Shown in pieces: positions 47,398 through 55,462 of a stretch of DNA of 64,000 nucleotides. Position numbers and translations under genes: made by a program. The notes under the pieces are model-generated. The model did not search any database. It saw only the letters and a list, made by a program, of their open reading frames with translations, and was not told where the DNA came from. Source of the DNA: Mariniflexile sp. AS56 (lineage in GTDB: Bacteria; Bacteroidota; Bacteroidia; Flavobacteriales; Flavobacteriaceae). Position 1 is the first letter of the stretch, and every line of letters begins with the position of its first letter. Location of the stretch: the NCBI RefSeq assembly GCF_030552475.1, contig NZ_JAUPED010000011.1:1-64000 (forward strand). The letters run 5' to 3'.

Positions 47398-48195
47398 CTA
47401 ATTTTGAGTGAATTCTTTAATAAGAATGTAAATAGCCATGACCATTACAAAAAAACCGAATCCTTTTTTTAGTTTTTTGTTTGAAATGTATTTCGATAAA
47501 TAATCACCTAATAAAACCCCCAGCATGGTGAGAGCGGAAAAAGTTAGTAGAAATACCCAGTCTGTATTTAAGGCATGTAAATCGCCTAAAAACCCAATAA
47601 TTGAATTTATAGATATAATTACTAAGGACGTTCCCACGGCATTCTTCATAGATAAACCTGCCCAAAGTACTAAGGCTGGTACATATAGAAAGCCTCCTCC
47701 AGCACCAATTAAACCGGTTATAACACCTATAATTAAGCCTTGTACAAATGTTTTGTAATAGGGTTGCTTTATAAACGTACCACTTGTATCCTTTTTCCCT
47801 TTAATCATGGAAGTGGCTGCAGCAAGCATAACAAGAGCGAAAAAGACCATGATGGCTATTTCCTTGGTAATTATAAATCCATTTAAGGTGAAAAGTTCTT
47901 CAGGGATATTCGGAACTAAATAACGCCTTGTAGTATAAACAGCTATAAATGAAGGAAAGGAAAACGCTAAACCTGTTTTAAAGTCGACTAATTTTTTTTG
48001 ATGCTTTTTATAAACTCCAAAAATAGAAGACGTTCCTACCACAAAAAGAGAATAGGCTGTGGCTGTAACTGGGTTGTATGCCAAAAGGTACACCAATAGA
48101 GGAACGGTTAATATAGAGCCGCCTCCACCAATTAGGCCGAGAACCATTCCAATAATGAAAGCACCAAAAAAACCTAAAAAATCTATTAAAGCCAT
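47398..48195 (-). CDS. TSUP-family (TauE/SafE) permease, probable sulfite/sulfur-oxyanion exporter
   Basis: 265 residues, about seven or eight membrane helices, with the paired family repeats MVLGLIGGGGSILTVP (N-terminal half) and GVITGLIGAGGGFLYVP (C-terminal half). TSUP proteins move sulfite, thiosulfate or sulfonates. Beside a persulfide dioxygenase it most likely exports the sulfite or thiosulfate produced. Direction is inferred from context. It is followed by the CstB-like gene with 68 bp between stop and start. Confidence 0.88.
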   Translation of the reverse strand: MALIDFLGFFGAFIIGMVLGLIGGGGSILTVPLLVYLLAYNPVTATAYSLFVVGTSSIFGVYKKHQKKLVDFKTGLAFSFPSFIAVYTTRRYLVPNIPEELFTLNGFIITKEIAIMVFFALVMLAAATSMIKGKKDTSGTFIKQPYYKTFVQGLIIGVITGLIGAGGGFLYVPALVLWAGLSMKNAVGTSLVIISINSIIGFLGDLHALNTDWVFLLTFSALTMLGVLLGDYLSKYISNKKLKKGFGFFVMVMAIYILIKEFTQN

Positions 48196-48212
48196 AGTTC
48201 TGTTTTATATTA

Positions 48213-48256
48213 CAAAACTAGACTAGTTATAGGACTCAGTCAGTAACATTAGTTAC
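48213..48256 (-). promoter_or_regulatory. Crp/Fnr-type site plus promoter for the TSUP gene
   Basis: GTAACATTAGTTAC (48243-48256) with arms GTAAC/GTTAC. A perfect minus-strand TAGTTTTG (TAnnTTTG) lies at 48220-48213, with centres 33 bp apart. It lies in the 67-bp gap between the regulator gene and the exporter. Confidence 0.7.
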
Positions 48257-48262
48257 ACAGCA

Positions 48263-48895
48263 CTACAAGTCTAAAATTTTAATACTATTTCGGTGAAGTT
48301 CTATTTTACCTTCAATTTCTAAAGTTTTCAATAATCTGGAAATAACAACTCTAGAAGTATGCATATCGAAGGCAATTTGCTGGTGCGTAACTTGTATAAC
48401 TTCGTTATGGTTTACCATGGCTTTGTCCTTTAAATACTTAAAAAGGCGTTCGTCCATTTTTAAGAAGGCAATGGCGTCAACGGCTTCTAAAAGTTCGGTC
48501 ATTCTATCATGGTAACTCTGAAGGATGAAGTTTTGCCAACTTTTGTATTTCCCCATCCATTCGCTCATTTTTTCAACAGGAACCATTATTAGCTTTGTTG
48601 GGGTTTCAGCGACCGCTCTTATTTCGCTCTTTTTCTGACCCATACAGCACGATAAAGTCATGGCGCAGGTGTCGCCACGTTCAATAAAATAAAGCAAAAG
48701 TTCATCGCCTTTATCATCTTCGCGCAGAATTTTTACAGCACCACTAACAAGTAAAGGCATCGATTTAATATAATCGCCAATATCTATAAGTTGGAAACCT
48801 TCGGGTAGTTCTTTGAAAGTTCCAACGCTATTTATTTCCATTAACAGGCTATCTTCAAACAGGTAACCATAGTTTTCTTTTAACTCTTTAATCAT
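48263..48895 (-). CDS. Crp/Fnr-family regulator with a CxxxxxCC sensor motif
   Basis: 210 residues. Cyclic-nucleotide-binding-like domain (about 15-130), dimer helix, then a helix-turn-helix (about 160-200: QVTHQQIAFDMHTSRVVISRLL). In the sensor domain C77, C83 and C84 lie in DTCAMTLSCCMG, at the turn that binds ligands in other family members. Adjacent sulfur genes suggest that these cysteines sense sulfide or persulfides (inference). It probably binds the three GTAACAnnnGTTAC palindromes nearby and activates the exporter, dioxygenase and cydAB genes. Confidence 0.85.
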   Translation of the reverse strand: MIKELKENYGYLFEDSLLMEINSVGTFKELPEGFQLIDIGDYIKSMPLLVSGAVKILREDDKGDELLLYFIERGDTCAMTLSCCMGQKKSEIRAVAETPTKLIMVPVEKMSEWMGKYKSWQNFILQSYHDRMTELLEAVDAIAFLKMDERLFKYLKDKAMVNHNEVIQVTHQQIAFDMHTSRVVISRLLKTLEIEGKIELHRNSIKILDL

Positions 48896-49036
48896 TTTGA
48901 TACGATTTGGAACGATAAAGGTATTGACTTATAATGAAAATACAGAAGAATTTAATAAATTTAATGAATGTATTTGGGTGAATATTAAGCTTCTAGTAAA
49001 AATAAATAAATGAGTGATAAAAATATCTATTTTATC

Positions 49037-49067
49037 TTTGGTAGATGTATAGTTAATTTTATATTTG
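49037..49067 (+). promoter_or_regulatory. Promoter of the tRNA-Arg gene
   Basis: TTTG at 49037-49040 and TATATTTG at 49060-49067 with a 19-bp gap match the Bacteroidota -33/-7 consensus. The tRNA starts 39 bp further on. Confidence 0.75.
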
Positions 49068-49106
49068 CACACCGGAAAACAAAAAATGTTTTGTTTATCG
49101 TGTTGA

Positions 49107-49180
49107 GGGCTCTTAGCTCAGTTGGATAGAGCACCTCCCTTCTAAGGAGGCGGTCGCAGGTTCGAATCCTGCAGGGCTCA
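49107..49180 (+). tRNA. tRNA-Arg (anticodon TCT)
   Basis: 74 bases that fold as a full cloverleaf. Acceptor GGGCTCT pairs with AGGGCTC (with two G-U pairs), D-stem GCTC/GAGC, anticodon stem CCTCC/GGAGG with loop CTTCTAA, and T-stem GCAGG/CCTGC around TTCGAAT. Discriminator base A, no encoded CCA. It reads AGA/AGG codons, which are common in AT-rich genomes. Confidence 0.97.
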
Positions 49181-49181
49181 C

Positions 49182-49216
49182 AAAAAGCTTCACTTTAATT
49201 AGTGAGGCTTTTTTGT
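49182..49216 (+). terminator. Terminator after tRNA-Arg
   Basis: AAAAAGCTTCACT (49182-49194) pairs with AGTGAGGCTTTTT (49201-49213), one G-U pair and a 6-base loop, followed by more T residues. It begins 2 bp after the tRNA. Confidence 0.85.
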
Positions 49217-49444
49217 TTTTGTAATAGTTTAATATTCTATTTTTGTACATGTTCAATTGAACAGAAATAGTGTGTTTAAATTGAGTAATAAGAAAATACT
49301 TTTTCTTTTGGCGAAGAAAAGGGTGATAACAACTTATTTGTTCTCTTAAATTGAAAAGTAAGTAGTTTCTTTTTTATATTACTTGAAATGAATGCCCTAA
49401 ACCTTAAAGAATTAATAGCACCCAGCTATATTACCTGCTTATAA

Positions 49445-51634
49445 ATGACTAAATATTTTTATTCCATATTATTTTTTCTGAGTATTTTCTCAAACTTATT
49501 TTCGCAAGAGGTAAATATAACTGCGGAATTTTCCTTAGATGGTATTTTCTATAAAGTTTACGATAAAACAACCCATACTTACACTCGAAAGATAACCGAG
49601 TTTAAAATGGATGAAGAATGTACTGTTATTGATTATTTAGGAAAGGACGTTTTTAAAATAAAGTATAACGGTTGGTTAGGTTACGTAGATTCTGAATATT
49701 TGATTTTCAATGATGAAATGTCTGATTTATTTTATGATTTTCAAGAAAAGGAAAGAATAAAGTTGATAGAACAAAATAAAGCAAGACAGGAAAGAATACA
49801 AGAAATTGTAAATAATGGGAGTGCTGAAATTGAGGAAAAAGCAAAGGTAGATTCTATCGCAAAAGGAGTAGAAGAAAAGCGTATTAAAGAAGTTGAAGTT
49901 GCGGCAGTTAAGGAATTAGAAGCAGAACGTGTTGAAAAGGAAAAACAAGCATCTATAGCCAAAGCTAAGTTAGAAGAAGAAAAACGTATAAAAGAAGCTC
50001 AAGAAGTTGCTGCTAGAAAATTAGAAGCAGAACGTGTTGAGAAGGAAAAACAAGCAGCCATAGCCAAAGCTAAGTTAGAAGAAGAAAAACGTTTACAAGA
50101 AGCTAAAGAAGTTGCTGCTAGAAAATTAGAAGCAGAACGTACTGAGAAGGAAAAACAAGCAGCCATTGCCAAAGCTAAGTTAGAGGAAGAAAAGCGTACA
50201 CAAAAAGCTCAAGAAGCTGCTGCTAGAAAATTAGAAGCTGAACGTGTTGAGAAAGAAAGACAAACAGCCATTGCCAAAGCAAAGCTAGAGGACGAAAAAC
50301 GTATTCAAGAAGCTCAAGAAGTTGCGGCTAGAAAATTGGAAGCAGAACGTGTTGAAAAAGAAAAACAAGCAGTTATTGCTAAAGCTAAGCTAGAGGACGA
50401 AAAACGTATACAAGAAGCTCAAGAAGCTGCTGCTAGAAAATTGGAAGCAGAGCGTGTTGAAAAGGAAAAACAAGCTGCCATTGCCAAAGCTAAGATAGAA
50501 GAAGAAAAACGTATACAAGGAGCACAAGAGGTTGCTGCTAGAAAATTAGAAGCAGAACGTGTTGAAAAAGAAAAACAAGCTGTTATTGCCAAAGCTAAGT
50601 TAGAAGAAGAAAAACGTTTACAAGAAGCTCAAGAAGCTGCTGCTAGAAAATTAGAAGCAGAACGTGTTGAGAAAGAAAAACAAGCAGCCATTGCCAAAGC
50701 TAAGATAGAGGACGAAAAACGTATACAAGAAGCTAAAGAGATTGCTGCTAGAAAATTAGAAGCAGAACGTGTTGAAAAGGAAAAACAAGCATCTATAGCC
50801 AAAGCTAAGTTAGAAGAAGAAAAACGTATACAAGAAGCTAAAGAGATTGCTGCTATAAAATTAGAAGCAGAACGTGTTGAAAAGGAAAAACAAGCTGTTA
50901 TTGTCAAAGCTAAAATAGAAGAAGAAAAACGTATACAAGAAGCTAAAGACGTTGCTGCTAGAAAATTAGAAACTGAGCGTGTTGAGAAGGTGAAAAAGGC
51001 AGCTATTGCTAAATCTAAAGTAGAGAAAGAAAACGAATTGCTTGAAGCTGAAGAGGAGACCGTAAGGGATTATGAAGCAGAACGTATCGAGATAATAAAA
51101 CAAGCAGCTATTGCTCAGGCTAAAGCCGAAAAGGAAAAGGTTCAAGTTAAAGAAGTTGTTAGTAAGCCTGTTATCGAAGAAAACAAGGATACTGAGAAAG
51201 TCGATAGAGCGGAGTTAAGAAATACGTGCCATTACGCAATGAATGAGTATGACGATATTGATAGAATAAAGATAGTTAGAACAGATCCGTATGATATTAA
51301 TGATAAATTAACTATCGAATTGTTTAAAAGAGGGCGAAGTATTAACGTCTTTTTTAACCTGAGGGCAGATTTGGGTTGTGCGAGTTATTTACCTAATAAC
51401 AGGTCTTCCGTTAAAGTTAAACTTGAAAACAACCAAACCATTACACTATACCATTCATGGGATATGAATTGTGGTGATTATAGTTTTAAAGGGAATTTAT
51501 CGAAGTCGCAAATGAGTTTATTAGAAAAATCGCCCATCAAATCCATACTACTTCGAGGTACAAAAGGGTCTCGTGAAGTTACAAATGTTGAATACAAAGA
51601 ATTTTTTATAGATAAGTTAGGTTGTATCGAGTAG
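49445..51634 (+). CDS. Secreted SH3-like/coiled-coil repeat protein of unknown function
   Basis: 729 residues. Signal peptide (1-20, NLFSQ), an SH3-like domain (about 24-90, ending NGWLGYVDSEYLIF), a charged helical region (about 95-565), and a C-terminal globular domain (about 585-729) with four cysteines and no recognised family. The helical part is built of about twelve 35-residue repeats of the type EEKRIQEAQEVAARKLEAER, five heptads each, so it should form a long rigid coiled coil or single helix in the periplasm or envelope. A TolA-like spacer or structural filament are both possible. It follows the tRNA terminator by about 230 bp and stands alone. Confidence 0.75.
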   Translation: MTKYFYSILFFLSIFSNLFSQEVNITAEFSLDGIFYKVYDKTTHTYTRKITEFKMDEECTVIDYLGKDVFKIKYNGWLGYVDSEYLIFNDEMSDLFYDFQEKERIKLIEQNKARQERIQEIVNNGSAEIEEKAKVDSIAKGVEEKRIKEVEVAAVKELEAERVEKEKQASIAKAKLEEEKRIKEAQEVAARKLEAERVEKEKQAAIAKAKLEEEKRLQEAKEVAARKLEAERTEKEKQAAIAKAKLEEEKRTQKAQEAAARKLEAERVEKERQTAIAKAKLEDEKRIQEAQEVAARKLEAERVEKEKQAVIAKAKLEDEKRIQEAQEAAARKLEAERVEKEKQAAIAKAKIEEEKRIQGAQEVAARKLEAERVEKEKQAVIAKAKLEEEKRLQEAQEAAARKLEAERVEKEKQAAIAKAKIEDEKRIQEAKEIAARKLEAERVEKEKQASIAKAKLEEEKRIQEAKEIAAIKLEAERVEKEKQAVIVKAKIEEEKRIQEAKDVAARKLETERVEKVKKAAIAKSKVEKENELLEAEEETVRDYEAERIEIIKQAAIAQAKAEKEKVQVKEVVSKPVIEENKDTEKVDRAELRNTCHYAMNEYDDIDRIKIVRTDPYDINDKLTIELFKRGRSINVFFNLRADLGCASYLPNNRSSVKVKLENNQTITLYHSWDMNCGDYSFKGNLSKSQMSLLEKSPIKSILLRGTKGSREVTNVEYKEFFIDKLGCIE
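49865..51124 (+). repeat. Twelve in-frame 105-bp tandem repeats
   Basis: Units start at 49865, 49970, 50075, 50180, 50285, 50390, 50495, 50600, 50705, 50810, 50915 and 51020. The first and last are diverged, the central ones are very similar at DNA level. Each encodes 35 residues (five heptads). The exact period implies copy-number change by recombination or slippage; length may vary among strains. Confidence 0.9.
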
Positions 51635-51643
51635 TAACTCGAA

Positions 51644-52825
51644 TTAATCCACTTTTGAAGTCTTTAGTACAATTTTATGATCTTCAGCATCTGTGGAAAA
51701 AAACAAATAGCAATTTCCGCCATCTTTAATTTTTAGCTTTTTACGCAATTGTTCTACTGTTTCTGGAAAATTTCGAGTTGAAATGTTCGCTTTGTCAATC
51801 GCCAGTTTTTTCAAATCTTTTTTGTTGTAAGGAATAATAGCTTCAACTTTAAAGCGCCTTCCTGGGAAATGAATTAAAGTGTTGCTTGTGTATAAATGGG
51901 AGTGTTTATGAAGTTTAAAAACCTGTAATTGACTAGAAATAGACTCAAACCCACCAGCCTTTAAAACAGCGCTATTGGGTTCGTATAGATAGGCGAGTGG
52001 TTGACTGTAACTAGAGTTGGCTTCCTTTTCATTGTCCAAGGAAAAATTAAACACATCTTCTGTGTCTTTTTTAAGATTGATGGTTTTTATTGAAATGTCT
52101 TCAGTAAACCCTGCTTCCAAAACCCAAAGTAATTCCTTTACTTCGTTATTTACTGCTACTACGTGAATGGTTTTTACATGCTTCAGTTCATTAATTCCAA
52201 CAGAGAAATCTAGTAACGGTGATGTTTTTATTAAAATATTTTTTGAATGTTTGAACAGTAAATCGAGATGTTCTGGCACATTTGGTAAGCAATCATTTAG
52301 AAAAAAAACTTTCCCTTTACTATCATGTCTTCGGGACGGGTCTATGTAAACCCAATCGTATGTTTTGTTGCTGTTTTTTAAATGAGAAATACCGTCAATA
52401 CTATGTGTTTTTATGTTTTTAACAGCTAATTGCTTGTAATTGTGTGCTACAATTCCGGAAAGGTCTTCGTTGATTTCGCAATGTTCAACGGTTTTGAATA
52501 CTTTAGAAAAATAATAGCAATCTACCCCGAAACCACCCGTTAAATCGATGATGGATTCTCCATTCACTAAACTCGATTTGTACTCTGCTGTAATTTCAGA
52601 AGAGGTTTGTTCGATGTTTAGTTTGTTCGGGTAATATATGTTTTTACCTCTAAACCAAGTGGCTAGTTTCTTTTCGCAGCGCTTTTTGGCTTCAATTTGC
52701 TCGATAATAGCTTTGGTTTCTATATCTGGGAAGTTTGTTCCTTTTAATAATAAAGAAGCAATATTAGCATTTAAATGTTCTGCTATAAATTCTTGAATTT
52801 CGGTATTTAAAAGAAGGGTATTCAA
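51644..52825 (-). CDS. THUMP-like domain class I SAM-dependent methyltransferase
   Basis: 393 residues. The Rossmann-fold methyltransferase core begins near 88, with SAM motif IDLTGGFGVDCYYF and the acidic strand VEHCEIN. The catalytic-site motif YIDPSRR lies near 165. The C-terminal ~100 residues, including the FPGRRFKVEAIIPYNKK segment, resemble the THUMP-like domain found with such enzymes. An RNA substrate, probably tRNA or rRNA, is likely by family, but the target is not known. The downstream end faces the repeat-protein gene; the upstream neighbour, an AI-2E permease, is 6 bp away on the same strand. Confidence 0.8.
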   Translation of the reverse strand: MNTLLLNTEIQEFIAEHLNANIASLLLKGTNFPDIETKAIIEQIEAKKRCEKKLATWFRGKNIYYPNKLNIEQTSSEITAEYKSSLVNGESIIDLTGGFGVDCYYFSKVFKTVEHCEINEDLSGIVAHNYKQLAVKNIKTHSIDGISHLKNSNKTYDWVYIDPSRRHDSKGKVFFLNDCLPNVPEHLDLLFKHSKNILIKTSPLLDFSVGINELKHVKTIHVVAVNNEVKELLWVLEAGFTEDISIKTINLKKDTEDVFNFSLDNEKEANSSYSQPLAYLYEPNSAVLKAGGFESISSQLQVFKLHKHSHLYTSNTLIHFPGRRFKVEAIIPYNKKDLKKLAIDKANISTRNFPETVEQLRKKLKIKDGGNCYLFFSTDAEDHKIVLKTSKVD

Positions 52826-52831
52826 AAGGTA

Positions 52832-53920
52832 TTATAAATCTTTAGTCAGTTTTTTTACAATTTTGTTTTCAGATAAAAACTCTTTAAAAATCACCTTGAT
52901 CGCGGTGTAAGCAGGTACGGCAAGTATTAAGCCGATAATGCCAAATAGAATCCCTGTAATTAAAATTACCAAAAATATTTCTAAAGGATGTGATTTTACA
53001 CTTTTTGAAAAGATGATGGGCTGACTTAAAAAATTATCAACCAATTGCCCAATGATGAATACGATAAATACCCAGAATGTTTTAGGTAAAATAACGTTGC
53101 TAAAACTTTCTCCTAGGTTACTTGTCATGGTGAGAGCAAGCATTAAAAAGGCGCCAACTAAAGGCCCAACATAGGGAATCAGGTTTAGTAACGCGCATAA
53201 AAAGGCAATAACAATGGCATTTTCCACACCTATAATGAGTAAACCAATAGTGTAAATAATGAATAAGATTAAGATTTGGAAAATAAGCCCTACAAAGTAT
53301 CTTGAAAGTAAATTTTTAATTTTTGTTGAAGAGTTTTTCCAGCGTAATTCCTTGTTGTCTGGTAATATGGTAAGTACGCCACTTTCAAACAAACGGCTGT
53401 CTTTTAAAAAGAAAAAGGAGATAAATAATACTGAAAATAGCCCAATACTAAAACTGCCTAAACCGCTAACAACCGAATTTAAAAAATTAGGAATAAGCGA
53501 ATAATCTATTTTTGATAAGAGGTTAGATTGTTTTATAGATTGCTCTAAATCAATTTGATGTACGTTAAAGTAGTTTGTGATTTCAAAATATAAATCTTCA
53601 ATATTATTTTGAAGTTCATCAATATTTAACAATGATAAATTTTGACCTTGTTTAATTATTAAAGGAATGAATAGGGCCACTAAGCCAATAAACAAGCCTA
53701 TAAGAATGCTCATGGTAAGAATAACGGCTATGGTGTTTTTAAATTTAAGGCGCCGTTCTAAAAAAAGCACTACAGGTCTGCCAATTAAAGAGATAACAGC
53801 AGCAATAGCAATATAACCAATAACTGATTGAATTTGATACAAAAACCATAGGAGCAAAGCGATACCTAAAATAATGGCTACTGCTCTTAAAATACCGTTT
53901 GCTATTAGTTTTGAATTCAA
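52832..53920 (-). CDS. AI-2E/PerM-family permease
   Basis: 362 residues, about eight membrane helices with the long periplasmic segment (about 85-150) between helix pairs. The conserved NLIPYVGPLVGAF and IGLILAVPAYTAIKVI segments near 245 and 330 are family signatures. Members export autoinducer-2 or act as ion antiporters; the substrate here is unknown. Six bp separate it from the methyltransferase gene, so they are probably cotranscribed. Confidence 0.85.
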   Translation of the reverse strand: MNSKLIANGILRAVAIILGIALLLWFLYQIQSVIGYIAIAAVISLIGRPVVLFLERRLKFKNTIAVILTMSILIGLFIGLVALFIPLIIKQGQNLSLLNIDELQNNIEDLYFEITNYFNVHQIDLEQSIKQSNLLSKIDYSLIPNFLNSVVSGLGSFSIGLFSVLFISFFFLKDSRLFESGVLTILPDNKELRWKNSSTKIKNLLSRYFVGLIFQILILFIIYTIGLLIIGVENAIVIAFLCALLNLIPYVGPLVGAFLMLALTMTSNLGESFSNVILPKTFWVFIVFIIGQLVDNFLSQPIIFSKSVKSHPLEIFLVILITGILFGIIGLILAVPAYTAIKVIFKEFLSENKIVKKLTKDL

Positions 53921-54002
53921 ATGAAATTAATTATGGAGTAAATATAATATTATTTAGCTTCAATTAGGAAGGTATCGGTTTAAACTCAATTTTAGTTCTG
54001 TT

Positions 54003-54038
54003 AAAAAAAATGAATCTCATAAAGTTATGAGATTCATT
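54003..54038 (-). terminator. Terminator after the porin gene
   Basis: AATGAATCTCATAA (54009-54022) pairs perfectly with TTATGAGATTCATT (54025-54038), with a short loop; the minus strand continues into a T-tract. It lies about 55 bp after the porin stop. Confidence 0.85.
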
Positions 54039-54092
54039 TCAGATTTATAATATGCTGCAAAGCTATTTTAGTTCATAGTTGAAGCGAGTTGT

Positions 54093-55349
54093 TTAGTTTA
54101 AGAATTTAGGCTTCATAACAATCATCGCCCATCCCCAATTAAGCCCATCGGCAGCGTTTGCTTTTGTTACGCCTTTAAGTTCATACATACCATCGGCAGC
54201 AAACATTTGAGAGTATCCTAAAACCAAGCTGTAACCTTTGAATTTTTTGGCATAGACTAAATCTATTTCAGTTCCTAAGGATGTTTCACCGCTAGGTAAT
54301 GCTTCTTGTCCGCTAAAGTTTAAAGCAGTAACCGTTAAGTTAGACGTTTCATTTAAAGTGAAGTTGGCACTTACATGCACATCAAATAACCCAACATTGT
54401 TTCCATGATTTCCAACGTAGAAATAATCCATAAATCCGTTAAATTTATGATTGGTTCCGTATAAAGGAAAGAACGCTTCACTTTTTGCCGTAGAAGTATC
54501 GTTACCGCTAATAATTTCAAGACCAGCACCCAAAGCGACCTTAGAACTTGCCTTGTAACTTAAGTCCAAACCTAAAAGGTATGCGCTTTCAACTTGATCG
54601 CCTGTTTGTAGAAAAGCATTGGCAGCAATACCAAAACCACCTTTTTTGTAATCAAGGTGTGTACCTAAGGTTTGCAAACTATTAACACCATCTGGCGTTA
54701 CGTTATCTGCTTCAAATTTTTGAAAGCCATTGTTAAGTAATAATAGACTTCCAGAGAAATGTTCCCAAGCTTGTTTTAAATAAGCATACTGCATGGTTTT
54801 GTATGTGAAGTAACCAGTAGTGTTGTAGGCTGTTCCTGTATTAATAAATCCGGTTGGATTTGAATAATCTTGACTAAAGGCTAAACCCAGATCGATCATG
54901 AATTTACCTTTATTGTACTTAATAATGGCTGCATCGTGGTTACGCCCTTGTTGTGCCCAATCCAAACCTCCAAAAATACGTTGGTCATCATACGAAATTG
55001 CTTGTCGTCCTAATTTGGTAGAGAATCCTTCGCCTAGGTTAATATCTGCCCAAGCTTCAAAAACCGCAAAGGAGTTGTTTTGGTCGTAAGGAAGGAGTTG
55101 TCTGTTTTCACCCCAAACCATCACGTCTTGAATGCTTAAATAGAATTTATAAGCTTCTGTAGTAAAACCTGCATTTAATCTTAAACGGGTCGATACGCCA
55201 AAACCAGCATCGGCTGCTTCTGGAATAATACTACTAAAGCCATGGCGGTATTCGGTTCGTGGTCTAAATTCTCCATCTAAGGTGAATTGTGCTTGTGCAA
55301 ATTGTAAGCATCCTAATAATAGTCCTAGAATTACATATTGTTTTTTCAT
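54093..55349 (-). CDS. Alginate-export-family outer-membrane porin of the nitrate cluster
   Basis: 418 residues. Signal peptide (1-20, QFAQAQ), then a beta-barrel with alternating strand residues ending in Leu-Asn. The FRPRTEYRHGF, KLGRQAISYDDQRIFGGLDWAQQGRNHDA region matches the alginate-export (AlgE-like) family. Despite the family name it sits after the nitrate ABC genes, far from the alginate locus, and its promoter closely resembles that of nrtA. Most likely it lets nitrate or nitrite cross the outer membrane (inference). Confidence 0.75.
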   Translation of the reverse strand: MKKQYVILGLLLGCLQFAQAQFTLDGEFRPRTEYRHGFSSIIPEAADAGFGVSTRLRLNAGFTTEAYKFYLSIQDVMVWGENRQLLPYDQNNSFAVFEAWADINLGEGFSTKLGRQAISYDDQRIFGGLDWAQQGRNHDAAIIKYNKGKFMIDLGLAFSQDYSNPTGFINTGTAYNTTGYFTYKTMQYAYLKQAWEHFSGSLLLLNNGFQKFEADNVTPDGVNSLQTLGTHLDYKKGGFGIAANAFLQTGDQVESAYLLGLDLSYKASSKVALGAGLEIISGNDTSTAKSEAFFPLYGTNHKFNGFMDYFYVGNHGNNVGLFDVHVSANFTLNETSNLTVTALNFSGQEALPSGETSLGTEIDLVYAKKFKGYSLVLGYSQMFAADGMYELKGVTKANAADGLNWGWAMIVMKPKFLN

Positions 55350-55385
55350 TTTTTTTATGTTTTAAGTTATGGTTGTTCTTTGTTT

Positions 55386-55456
55386 GTAATACTACTTGTT
55401 TTTGAATATTCAAATATATAAGTAGCTGTTTTTTAGTTGTATGATATATGTCATAG
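55386..55456 (-). promoter_or_regulatory. Porin promoter, similar to the nrtA promoter
   Basis: Minus-strand TATATTTG (55418-55411) preceded by CTACTTA, with a dyad TATGA-n6-TCATA (55440-55455) centred 33 bp upstream and GTAATACTACTT (55386-55397) downstream. All three blocks recur in the same order at 59770-59835 before nrtA. The dyad at about -41 suits activation by the Fnr-like protein at 60006-60761 (inference). Confidence 0.65.
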
Positions 55457-55462
55457 AATCTT

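Noticed and set aside
49387-49443. An 18-codon open frame (ATG to TAA) just before the repeat-protein gene
   Set aside because: Too short, no ribosome-binding or family support; likely chance.
49741-50907. Antisense open frames of 73-92 codons across the repeat region
   Set aside because: They are mirror images of the repeated coiled-coil coding sequence, with Ser/Ala/Phe-rich repeats and no independent support.
49865-51124. Regularly spaced repeats that could suggest a CRISPR-like array
   Set aside because: The period is exactly 105 bp, the whole unit repeats without unique spacers, and it is in frame within one protein.
54093-55349. Assigning the alginate-export-family porin to alginate utilisation
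   Set aside because: It is more than 11 kb from the alginate locus, lies after the nitrate ABC genes and has an nrtA-like promoter.
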